Notes under the pieces: model-generated
Told to the model about the DNA's origin: nothing
Databases searched by the model: none
The model's input: only the letters and a program-made list of their open reading frames with translations
DNA from: Tubiluchus corallicola
Lineage: Eukaryota > Priapulida > Priapulimorpha > Priapulimorphida > Tubiluchidae
Direction of reading: 5' to 3'
Assembly (NCBI GenBank): GCA_030141605.1
Contig: JAQGDQ010000050.1
Location: 321,971-385,970, forward strand
Length of the DNA stretch: 64,000 nt
Made by a program: the position numbers and the translations under genes
Shown here: positions 53,998 to 64,000 of the stretch, piece by piece
Numbering within the stretch: position 1 is the first letter of the stretch
Layout of the letters: every line of letters begins with the position of its first letter

Positions 53998-56900
53998 GTA
54001 TGTAGCAAAGTGAAAGACGAAGTGAAACTTTAATATCATCTCTCACCATGATCCAATAAAGTGTTTCACCATGATCCATATAAATGTGAGACTGTTATTA
54101 TAGATCTAATAGAGCAAACTGATTTCTCTTGTTTTTAACAGAACAGTAGGTTTGTTTAACATCGAAGTTATGTGAAATAAAAACGGAATTAGTATTCCTT
54201 TCTTATTAGCTAAAGCATCTATATATAATAATTCTTTTATTTTCATAAAAACCAGGTATATTCCAAACAATCATGAATTTCTTTAACCGTAATGTTAATA
54301 ATGTTACAACGCTACTTCTTTTTAAAATGAATTCATCGTCTTGCGCTGTTTACTAATTGTATCATTGCTTATCTTAATTTTTCATACAACAGGTTCACAT
54401 TTGTACATCAGAATTTTTATACAGGTTGACACTTTGCAATCTGGAATCCAAAATTTATAAGCAGGGCCTACTTCATTAATGTGCATGTGCATTATTAATA
54501 ATTTTTGATTGTGACAGGACTTGAATCTGGTTCACTGTCATAGGGGTAGGGTCGATTTTTCCGGGGGGGGGGGGGGGCTGAGCCGCTTTTACCCAAAAAA
54601 TACAACCCCTGAAACCACCTAAAGCAAGTATTGAAAATGGTAACACAGCAACCAATTGCTGACCAGCCTTGGTGTTGCGTAACATTGATCCATTCTACTA
54701 CTCACCTGTGTTTAGACATATTTTATAAAATGCTACAAAATAATTTATTGAATTTGCAGCGTGATTGTCCTGTTCTGGGGTGTGCATTTGACCCGAACAA
54801 GCATTTTATATTGCAAAACTAGCTCGTGAAGCTGTCACTGAAGTGCCATTGACGAAAACTAAATAAACAATGGCATAAGCTAAACAAGTAAAGAGGATAA
54901 ACAAATGAAGTAAATGAATGTAGAACCTGTTGGCAGGCACAGAATATTGTTTTTGAAAGCAACAGTAGTTTCAATAGTGTTCATCATTGCAGACCAATAA
55001 GTATGACAATTATAAACCTGACATTGATTGTTTTAGGCTTTAGATAGAATATTGCCTGATTCAATTTGAAATAATTTTTCTGTATGTTACTGCTTATGGA
55101 ATATGAGATTCTAAAAAACTATATGTGCGATTTCACCTTGTGCTGGCGGTATTAGTATTGCTGTCAACAAAACTAGCTTTTAGGTGACTTAGTTGGAGAT
55201 TTTACTATTTTTATTTATTAATCCAAATCAAATCAAGTTTATTTTTCTCTGAAACATATCTGGAACGAATACATGTATAAGAATGTATACACATCAATAG
55301 AGTAGTAATTGTGTTAATTAAGGTAGAAATAACGTAAACGAGGTAGGGTAAAGATTTGACTAAAACTGGCATAAAGATAGGTAACTTGGGCACTGGTTAA
55401 CATGGCAGATTAAATAATGGTGTAAAGTTGTCTGTAAAAAATTGAACATAATTACCATCTATATTCACAATTATCATCTGTAAGTTTTTATATTTAATTA
55501 TATGAGATCTAGTAACTTGCATCAAAATTAAATATATAAGTAAGGTATATTTTTAAAAAGGAATCAAAGAAAACAAAATGAATGTTGTTTTGAAAAGCCC
55601 CATAGCATAAGACCTGTAGTAGAAACACAACAACATCCAACAACAACAACAATAATAATATTCTATATACATGATTATTAAACAATAATATGTTATAATA
55701 TTACTGTACAACAATATAATGATTATACTATAATAATTATAATAATGGCAAGCTCTTTGCAAATATAGTCAGTTATTGATTAGTTATGTAATTATGAAGA
55801 AGCAGGTAATCTAAAAAAAATTTGTATGATTTGAGAGAGAATTTACTTGAACTGAGAATGGATTTGCATTTTTTAATACTGGGATCTAACGAATTCCAGA
55901 TTTTTACACCTTGAAATTTGACTGTGTTGAGCGACATGTTGACATCTTTAATTGGAGACTTTTCTATTTTTTATTTAGGTAAGACGCGTCTTATCTGCGC
56001 ACGAGCTTGTGATGTGCAGGTGAGCCTCAAACAACTAGTTGTACCTCATGTTCCAACTGTCTGGGCTATTGATCAATATCGAAACCAGAGACAGGTGAGA
56101 CCTTAGGCTAGGCTCCTAGCATAACTGAATACAACCTCATTGACATAATAACTGTTAATATCATGTTAATATCATGTAAGCTATGTTACTCAAATTTAAA
56201 TAAAAATTGTGCACCTCTTGTTTTCCAGATCACCTCAAAAAATGCATCTTTAAAATATTATGGTGAGCTAAAAATACGATTACAATAAAATAAATTAATT
56301 TCCACAAAAAAATATAATTATTCAAAAAGTCTTAGCATTTTAGGTTTACTTTTTACTATAGACTTGTTTCTACCAACTTTTGCAAAATTTGGTAATCGTG
56401 TTGCAAAACTATGGAAATAGTCTGTGAAATAAAGAATTTTGTAGTGTGCCATGGCTTTTCTGATAAAAAGGAAAATAAAATAATCTAGCAAAACACCTGA
56501 TATTGACATGTTTTGTTAAAACACACATGAAAACAAAGATATTTGTTGACCCAAGTACAGACAGGTGATAATTATTTGCTTGTACAGATTGTCTTTGTTG
56601 ATGCCTTAGTGTGTTCTTTCTTGTTAAACCTATTATGCATGCTGTATAAAGCACTTGCAAAATTTAAATGAATAATTTTCCTTTAAGGTGTATGAGCGAT
56701 CATTTCAAACAGTTGATGGATACAAAGTGTCACTGAGGTTATGGGACACATTTGGTGATCATGATAAAGATCGCCGCTTTGCATATGGCAGGTAAGGGTA
56801 ATAACCTGGACTAATTTATGATAGAACTGGCCAGTTTTCTCAGAATGGGTGTCGTGCTAAAATGGGGCACCACAACTAGCACTTGCAAAGCACATTTGTT

Positions 56901-59900
56901 CTCTTTTTATAATAACCGACATGTATGAGTTGTTATCCAGCAAGGGACTCATTGTCTGTTTTGTTTTATTTCAGTTCCGATGTCGTACTGCTGTGTTTCT
57001 CAGTATCAAATCCGGCTTCCCTTCGTCATGTCAAACTCACCTGGTTCAAAGAAATTCGAAGGTTCTGTCCAAACACGCCCATCGTGCTTGTGGGCTGCAA
57101 AGTGGACATGCGCTACCTGTGGAAAGATGAACGTTATCTGGCTCTTTCCACCAAACGAGGCCCTTTAATACGGTATAACATAGCTGATATGTGTTTGCGT
57201 TGCAGCTGCTCACTAGTTGTGCACCAAAATATTGTTCACAAATGTCGCTATTGTGCATGGGCAAGTTCTCTTCCATGTTAGCCATTATGCTGCTAAGATA
57301 CTAATTCACTACAGTGAGCAAAATTGTAAGAGGTTGTGCATCTGTGGGAGTGTGTAGACTGAAAACCATGTTGTGAGCAACTGTGCTAGAATGGAGGAAA
57401 TATGAAAATATTCAATGATTTGGGTTTTGTCAATTTAAAGAGCTTTTTTGACAACTACAATAACATTATCTCCACGTGTAAATATTCTCATATGATTTTA
57501 AGCTTGTATCAATTATTGTCTTTGAAAATATTGTTATCGATTAGATATAATTATCACAGGTGCCCTTTGATTCATCTGCTAGTTGTTTTACAGGGCTTTT
57601 TTCTTTTGTACAATTCATTGTAATGTTTTGTTTACTGTGTTAATAAAAATGTTTACTACTATTAAGGGAAACCTGTAACAAGCCTTAAATTGCACAAAAA
57701 TTGTCAATGGTTGCTAAATTATTCTACACAAATTATTTTTTATGTAAGTGGAATTCAAAATATCTATCTGTTGGTTGTTGGGATCGCCGTCTTTCTTTTT
57801 CCTGCCACTCAGTTACCCTGCATCAAATTTTCATCTATAGTGTAGCAGAGAACAGCATGTGACAGAGACATAACATTATAATTTTATTCACAGTACTTGA
57901 TTTAGTATCTTAACAGCATAATGGCCTACGTGGAAGAGAACTTGCTCATGCGCAATAGCAACAATACACTATGCATGAACAATAATTTTTACTTTTGGCA
58001 AAACGTTTTGAAAAAATATAAGGGTAAATTTTCAAGGAAGCAGTGGTCTTCTGGAAGGACAATTAAAGAAGATATCTTAAAAAATTGATTCCTCGTTGGC
58101 AATGGACAACAGCAATTGACTGCATAAAAATAAACCACTAATGTGCACAACTGGCATATTTGAAACTACTTCACTGCAATTTTGTGGTCTGCAACTAAAA
58201 TAACTTTGCAATTCATTGTTTGAATTGTACTTAGTTTTTCAGTTCATTGTTTGTTAGTACCTATAGCACTTGTAATTATTGTAAAATATTGCTGTATAAA
58301 AGTAGTTTGAAGTAAGTTTTCCTGTCTTAATACTTAGAGGTGACTGTATAGAGAGAGCGAAAGCGAAAGTACTGTTTTACTGATTCATAATATTGCAGTA
58401 ATAAAGCTGTTCAATGGTATGGCCTCTAAATACCTTACTTATGCGCTTATGCCACCTGCATCTTAACAATATAGCCTTAGGTCGAATACGACTTCATGCT
58501 TACTGTTACTAGAACCGTTAAACAATCTTACTAGTAGTAATTCTTAAGTATGAATTTGCATTTGACATAAGATAATTTAGGGATTGAACTCACTGCTTCT
58601 TGTAGTGAGTTCAATCCCTAAATGCTAAAGCGACTTGCCGCTCTTCTTTAGGCTGTTTATTGCATTAGAATTAGAATTCGTTTGTTTTTTTACCTGTTAT
58701 TAAAATAAATTAGTACAATGTCAAAAATTTTGAAACAAAATATAACATAATAATACTAATTTTCATTACTATACGTAGGTGAATGGGTGGCAAATGAACG
58801 TAATTTATTGAGTTAGCCACCCCAGTATTTGCCACTTTGCTGACTATTAACAAGAAGATGGATGAATAAGCAATACACTGATATAATTATAATAGTTTGT
58901 ATTTAAAGACAGTTAAACATACTTAAAGAATTCTACATATACACAGATGATGCTACGCATGCACGTTCACACACGCACATGTGCGCGCAACCACTCATGC
59001 TCACTTACACTTGTGTATATGTGAGTAAATTCAACTTGTACGTTTTAAATACCGTAGTGTTCTATTTTCCACTTTAAAACGTTATAATTAGATTAAAATT
59101 TATGTATTTCTCAATAGAGTAATCTGAGTGCATTCTTACTAGAATTATTTTAAATGAATTCTCCCTATTCTTCACATTCTTTTTATGCAGTTTGTACCAG
59201 TTCATTGTAAAGCACGTGAGAATAAACGATACTTTAGCTGATTCTAAGTTCTGCACTATAAAAGTTAGTTTAACACTAATTAATAATTTCGGTTTAGGAA
59301 GGTGAGGGAACAAGATTTGCTGACACCCGAACAGGGCCGGGCTGTTGCCAAAGATATTGGTGCTTCCTACTATGAGTCAAGTGCATTCACGTTGTTTGGG
59401 GTTGAAACAGTTTTTGAGAACACAATCCGTGCGGCTTTGTGTGGCCGCAGAGAGAATCGCTTCCTCATGTCTCACCTAAAGAAGATTCAGGGCCCCCAAC
59501 TACAGGTATGCAACACATACTTCTTCTGTCATTTTTAACTAGCGTCAACTTTAACTTAGGTTAAAAGTGTCTAGTGTTTTTTAGTTGAAAAAGTCCAGCA
59601 TTTACTGTAACTGGGCCTGTGCAGTTTTGCACAACTTGGGTACTATACGTAAATGACATAAACCACCTAAAAATGTTTACTCTTATTTTTACAATTTTAT
59701 GTGTAATTTATGTTATTTCCTTTCCCAGTGTGTATTTTATTTAATTATCTGTAATCTTAATGTCAAGATTATCATTAATGATGATGATACATACCCAAAA
59801 TTAATTAAATTTGCAACCAAACTCAAAAGACAGGAAATGTGAAAAGTTAGAACAATGCCTGTATGTGAACACGGGACCTTCGGCTAACACCAAGACTAAT

Positions 59901-62900
59901 GGCGTAACCACTAGGCCACCATGTTTCTCGGTGTTTAATTAACTGTGGGATTGCACCATCAATGCCTTTTTTGAAGTTTTTTATTAAAAGCGTTAAATGA
60001 GTACAAAACACTGATCTGTATCACAGAAGTGCATTTAGAAACACTTCTTGTTATCCAAAAATAATGTAGGTATACTTGATGTATACAAATTTCACTTTAT
60101 AAAATGGCTGCCTACTTGATATAAAGACATTAAGAGTTTTTAATAGCTGGGAGTATGGGGCACTGATGTCTTCTTGTCTGTTGGAGTGACCTATTTAAAT
60201 TACTCGAAGCAAAAAAGGTGGTGTTACTAATAATGTTTTACTTTTCAAACTTAAAGATTTTGAAGTAAGGTCATTAAGTTAGATATGCAACCAGCGATTG
60301 CATGATACAATCATGCAAAATCAATTGTGCAATTGCAAATTAACAACATTCAACAGAAAACCTGTGAAAAAACAATCACTACATAACCTAATGGAAAATA
60401 GACTTTTCTGTTAGTGTGATCAAACCACACGTAAGAGTGGTGTCAATGGACAGGAAGTGCAGGTAACTGATCACGATTACAACAGTTGAGCTGCGACGGT
60501 CTAATTGTAATCTCAGTTGAATTTACTACTACAATTCTAGGTTTTATCATTAAGTGAACATAACTGCTGAACAAATTACCCAACACAATTTAGTGACAAA
60601 ATTGATTGTATGGTACCATGTGAACAATGTCAAATGCCTCAAAATATGGTTTGTTTCAAAGTAAGAAAACAAACGTATGAAATATTGCCCTTAAAAAGCA
60701 ACAGTGAAAAAAGGAAGAAACACTATTCTTGTCATTAATAAATCAGTTGTGCTACGTGACTGCTCGTAGACGTTTACGTAAATTGAAATTTTTTATTTAG
60801 TTGCTGGCAGCTTACTAATGGTGATTATTTTGTAGGCACCGTTTTGCCCACCAAAGCCAGATGCACCAAAGATAAATGTGCCCAAGGCTGGGTTCATTGA
60901 AGACCTACGCACTTTATACAACAGCAAATCATTCTGTGATGTCATTTTTATAGCACAAGGAGTGCAAATTCTAGCTCATCGCTTCCTCTTGGCTGCATCA
61001 GTGCAGACTTTTTTCGATTTATTTACTATAGACTTGTCTGACGTGCTGCCAGAAAGTTGCCGGGAAACTTATCCCAATCCTTCTCCCATTCTTTGCAAAA
61101 AGTTTCCATCTGATGATGAAAGGTTAATAGAGAGTGACAGCAGCTCACAAACTGATTCAGAAATTTCATCTTACCGTGCTCCCGGTGATGTTGGCATTAG
61201 AAAGATTGTCAACCATCCAGCATTTGATGAGCTTTTAGTCAGGAGTAACACAGATCTAGGACTAGCGGGAGAGTTACGTCTCGTTGTCGTTCTGTGCCGT
61301 AGTATCAGTGCCGTGTTGTTCCGCAATTGCTTATTGTACGTTTATACCGGTGAAGTAAATTACGCACATGTTGACATAAACGAGATGATGAGGGTTGCAA
61401 AGTTGCTAGAAATGGGCGAGCTGTTTGCGTCGCTGCAGAACATCTACAGAAATGAAGAATTTCTGAACCAGCCCATCAAAGAACAGTTTCAACGCCAGCA
61501 GCGGGAAAATCTGAAACGCCTGTGCTTGCAGGCCAATTTCTTTTCAGGTAAGTGGTTATCTGGCTATATTAAATTAATCTGATCTGTTGATCCTAATTAC
61601 TTTTAAGTTCTGCTGAAACTGGACTTGTGGATTAATACACTACACTATGTATCTGTATAAGTTATATAGGTGAATCTCTGTAATGCAGTTCAGCAGTACT
61701 ATGATGATCTTCAAAAGTCCCCAGTCAATCTTATAATGAAAATCTATTGTCTACTGTACAAAGCTCGCCAGTACAAAATTTCTTACAGCTGTGTTTTTTC
61801 TCGGCAAAAGCTATTCTTCAATGCAAATAAATAAAGAGTAATTAACCTTAGAAATTATTTCTGTTTAATTATTTTTTATGTGTGGTTTAAAGAAGTATTT
61901 TTCTTGTATTGTCATTGTTTATGAGTCACTGTTAAAATAACATATGTGGCGTTTTTGACTAGGCTGAACAACTGGTAAAGCCTTTTACTGTGTGGTACTA
62001 GTTCTTTGTACTTTTGTAAACATGGGCTTTAATATCCATGATTATTTGAACATGTTGCACGTACGACGACAAGCTAAAGTTCTTGTCAAGCAGTATAATC
62101 AAACGTTCAGGTAATACAAAACAATTATGCAAACTGTAATTTTCATGATTTGATGTATGCACACTGTTTTACACTGGGTAATTGTATGTACAGTTAAACC
62201 TCCTTATACCACCACCTGTTATAGTGCCAAACTAGTTTACAGCCTGCAAAACAGCTAGGAATGAAATGGCTATTCACTTGTATTTAAAAATAACCCTTAT
62301 ACCGCTGGTAAATTAATATATTATATGTTCCATGAGGAAATACCATCAGCAGTCTCAATTAGAGTCAGCAGCTTCTCAATATAATGGCAGCTGTACGAGG
62401 CTGCTGTAACCTCCTCTGAGTCGGTGATAGTCACTGACCAGATGCCACGTGTTGTATAAAATAATGCATCTTGTCATGCTTTGATTGTTTGCAAGTTGTA
62501 CCACACGTCATACAATCACAATAATATTATGTAGTGTCAAAACCAGGCAGTTATAATGGCAAGTGACAAGAAAACATGTGGCTCTTCTTTCTGCAAGCAA
62601 GAAGCATGATATTTGCTTGTTTTCTAAGCAAACGATTGATATAATAATTGTCTTTTAATTCTAAATTCTTTGGCTTCTAGAGTGAAAATTGCCAACTTAC
62701 TTTAACCTGTGTACATTTGTGTGACTGTTTTGTGATTTGGCTCTAGCAAAATTTAGCACAGCCTGTTATAATGCCAAACCTGCTATAATGCCACCTTTTT
62801 TCTGATCCCAAAGTGGGCGGTATAAAGATGTTTGCCTGTAGTTATCTTTTAATATAGTACTATGTTATTTTCATTATGTAGTGTAGTTCTCATTAATAAC

Positions 62901-63304
62901 AAAATTTTACGAAAAAGGAACCCAACTATAAAAATATGATTGAGGCTATGAAATTGAAATTGAATTGCGTTCTCGTTAAAAAATTGGGAATTGCCAGTTG
63001 GAGTTAGATTCAAGACAAAAAAATGTACACGCAGTTTCTAAGGCAAAAAATTTGGTGTTGTTTTTCTAATACATATTTATGTCATTGATGTTTTATGATA
63101 TAGTTAATTCGTGCTATGTCAATGTTGACATTTCTAGTGCACATAACATGCCTAGTATGTTTATGTATCTCCTTTGTTTCTGCAGATATAACATTCCAGC
63201 TGGATGACGGCACATGCTGTGGACACAGAGCTTTACTCATGGCAAGATGTGACATGATGGGTGCCATGCTGGGTGGAGCATTTAGGGAGAGTGTTTCCAA
63301 GCTG
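53934..63304 (+). CDS. RhoBTB atypical Rho GTPase with BTB domains, 3' part outside window
   Basis: Seven coding exons in frame: 53934-53997, 55979-56094, 56688-56791, 56975-57172, 59298-59505, 60836-61547, 63186-63304, giving 507 residues with the gene continuing. The Rho-like GTPase domain (about 10-215) has P-loop [29 protein letters not shown] in place of DTAGQ, and GCKVDM in place of NKxD, as known for RhoBTB1/2. A proline stretch follows, then BTB1 (about 255-430) split by a long acidic/serine insert, then the start of BTB2. Family role: substrate adaptor and regulator of Cullin-3 ubiquitin ligase; the G domain is thought not to hydrolyse GTP normally. Whether it is 1:1 with RHOBTB1 or RHOBTB2 cannot be told. 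The start ATG matches the family's short N-terminus (MDxE...VKCVVVGD). Confidence 0.95.
53998..55211 (+). other. RhoBTB intron, upstream half
   Basis: It contains a run of about 15 G near 54563-54577 followed by a short C-rich/A-rich stretch; otherwise AT-rich with no supported feature. Confidence 0.5.
55212..55960 (-). mobile_element. 3' end of a LINE antisense in RhoBTB intron, touching the 3' splice site
   Basis: The minus strand from about 55960 encodes [20 protein letters not shown], then [13 protein letters not shown], the C-terminal end of a LINE reverse transcriptase (FQG-x-KIWNSL pattern). The copy ends near 55215 with AATAAACTTGATTTGATTTG-type sequence, a simple-repeat 3' tail typical of such elements. 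It is 5'-truncated and decayed. Its coding end lies about 20-30 bases from the acceptor of the exon at 55979. Confidence 0.7.
55979..56094 (+). CDS. RhoBTB exon: P-loop Lys to switch I
   Basis: It completes the P-loop (GKTRL) and includes [16 protein letters not shown] and [14 protein letters not shown], the switch I region. Phase 0 at the donor CAG|GTGAGA. Confidence 0.95.
56095..56687 (+). other. RhoBTB intron, nothing further seen
   Basis: AT-rich sequence without recognisable motifs. Confidence 0.5.
56688..56791 (+). CDS. RhoBTB exon: switch II
   Basis: It contains [20 protein letters not shown]. The G3 motif reads DTFGD, lacking the catalytic Gln of ordinary Rho proteins, which is normal for this family. 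Confidence 0.95.
56975..57172 (+). CDS. RhoBTB exon: GTPase core, G4 motif
   Basis: It encodes [20 protein letters not shown] and [14 protein letters not shown]. It ends ATACG|GTATAA with two bases carried into the next exon. Confidence 0.95.
57173..59297 (+). other. RhoBTB intron with a perfect hairpin
   Basis: A 2.1 kb intron. Apart from the inverted repeat at 58576-58622 and a CACACG-rich patch near 58960-58990, I see nothing. Confidence 0.5.
58576..58622. repeat. 19-bp perfect inverted repeat with 9-nt loop
   Basis: Arms TTTAGGGATTGAACTCACT (58576-58594) and its exact complement (58604-58622) surround GCTTCTTGT. It is balanced in base composition, so chance is unlikely. Confidence 0.9.
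59298..59505 (+). CDS. RhoBTB exon: end of GTPase domain
   Basis: It encodes [20 protein letters not shown], the G5 area SSAFTLFGV and the last helix [13 protein letters not shown]. It ends in phase 0 at CAG|GTATGC. Confidence 0.95.
59506..60835 (+). other. RhoBTB intron
   Basis: Contains the tRNA-like fragment listed separately; otherwise no supported feature. Confidence 0.5.
59860..59935 (-). mobile_element. tRNA-like (SINE head) fragment in RhoBTB intron
   Basis: Read on the minus strand it has TGGCCTAGTGGTTACG, a good pol III A box, and about 35 bases later GGTCCCGTGTTC, a decayed B box. The spacing suits a tRNA-derived SINE. The B box is poor and I cannot define the rest of the element, so a tRNA pseudogene is also possible. 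Confidence 0.45.
60836..61547 (+). CDS. RhoBTB exon: proline linker and first BTB domain
   Basis: It starts [17 protein letters not shown], the proline-rich linker. BTB1 begins [20 protein letters not shown], is interrupted by an acidic/serine insert ([18 protein letters not shown]), and resumes with [16 protein letters not shown]. The insert inside BTB1 is a hallmark of RhoBTB proteins. Confidence 0.95.
61548..63185 (+). other. RhoBTB intron carrying the MITE
   Basis: Outside the MITE at 62191-62838 no feature was recognised. Two consecutive in-frame stretches at 62090-62130 are too short to call. Confidence 0.5.
62191..62838. mobile_element. pogo/Tigger-like MITE with TA target duplication
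   Basis: The ends CAGTTAAACCTCCTTATACC and, inverted, CAGGCAAACATCTTTATACC match at about 16 of 20 positions. TA lies on both sides (62189-62190 and 62839-62840). Near both ends, TATAGTGCC or TATAATGCC and CAAAC motifs recur. No transposase frame is present, so it is a 648-bp non-autonomous element. Confidence 0.7.
63186..63304 (+). CDS. RhoBTB exon: start of second BTB domain
   Basis: It reads [20 protein letters not shown] and [13 protein letters not shown], the first strand and helices of BTB2. The donor is CTG|GTATGT; the next exon lies beyond the window. Confidence 0.93.
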
Positions 63305-63444
63305 GTATGTCTGTTTTTTTACTTACTTTGATTTATCAAGATAAGATTTGATGCAGTCAGAATGAGGTATTACACTAGTCATTTAAAGCAAAACAGGGCA
63401 GTTTTTCATATCCTACCATAGCAAAATGTATACATTTTTACACG

Positions 63445-63540
63445 TACAGTAAGTCCTCGTTTAACGACACTAATGCGTTCCAGCAAAACGCAGCGTTAAG
63501 CAAATGAAGCCAAACCTTCCATAGAATGTAAAAGAATTGA
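63445..63540. mobile_element. One end of a second pogo/Tigger-like element
   Basis: TA-CAGTAAGTCCTCGTTTAACG resembles a pogo/Tigger terminal repeat, followed by a partly complementary AACGCAGCGTTAAGC. The matching other end is not seen before the window end, so extent and type are uncertain. Confidence 0.4.
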
Positions 63541-64000
63541 GATAGGCAAAAATCAGTGCTGCTTAAATCATATAAATTAAATGTTTTATGAGTTTTACTC
63601 ACGTTTCTGCTGATTAATTTCTTTCTGCTTGCTTGAAAACACCTATATATCTTACTTACCTAGCTAGCAGTTTCTCTTTCATCAACTTTTAAGTCTAGAC
63701 AGGGTTAAACAATAAGCATTCCAGGAGAGTAAAAGCCAATTCCCGAGGCGATCTTGGGAATTTTATCTAGATACTTAGTCTGGTCACTATAGCAGCAGGT
63801 TGCAGGAAAAATTCCTTCGCATAATGTTATCTCCCAGACTTCGCTTAATACAAATGGCTAGCATTTAGTGGTCAGTCAGGAAGCAGTAACATATAGTTGT
63901 ATAGTAATTGCACTGTTTAGGTTTCTAGTGTGTTTTTAGAATAGAATGATGCAATATGTATTGTTTTAGTGCATGAAATTAGGAAAAAAAGTTGTTGATA

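Overview
The window is nuclear DNA of an invertebrate-like animal. It is AT-rich, has spliceosomal GT-AG introns, and carries metazoan signalling and ESCRT genes and BEL/Pao, Ty3/Gypsy and LINE retroelements. I cannot name the species from sequence alone. Three host genes are well supported. Their exons were joined by eye, and every junction keeps frame.

Layout: (1) 1-19924, plus strand: the 3' part of an ephexin-type RhoGEF gene, 16 exons seen, giving 1075 residues: proline/serine-rich N-terminal part, acidic part, then DH, PH and SH3 domains. (2) 22567-35292, minus strand: a complete ALIX (PDCD6IP) gene in only two coding exons (855 residues). Its single 10 kb coding intron holds a full-span but broken BEL/Pao element (26538-33202) between direct repeats of about 185-190 bp. 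(3) 35300-53900: a long gene-poor stretch with a pyrimidine tract, a damaged Ty3/Gypsy element (about 37222-41884) and a LINE tail (about 42745-43222). (4) 53934-63304 and beyond the window, plus strand: a RhoBTB gene, first seven coding exons (507 residues), with the second BTB domain cut off by the window end.

The RhoGEF and ALIX genes converge; ALIX and RhoBTB diverge. The RhoGEF should activate Rho-family GTPases, RhoBTB is an atypical Rho GTPase/BTB adaptor for Cullin-3, and ALIX is an ESCRT adaptor. I see no evidence that they act as a unit.

The most unusual object is inside the BEL/Pao element. Its gag region starts with a SAP-like DNA-binding motif and then contains an intronless glycogenin (GT8 glycosyltransferase) segment of about 750 bp, flanked on both sides by gag sequence. 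This looks like capture of a host glycogenin mRNA by an LTR retrotransposon. The copy here is broken by frameshifts. Other items: a GC-AG intron predicted by frame, a palindromic bidirectional poly(A) signal between the convergent genes, a foldback-like element made of inverted arrays of short units, a pogo/Tigger-like MITE, and a LINE end that abuts a RhoBTB 3' splice site.
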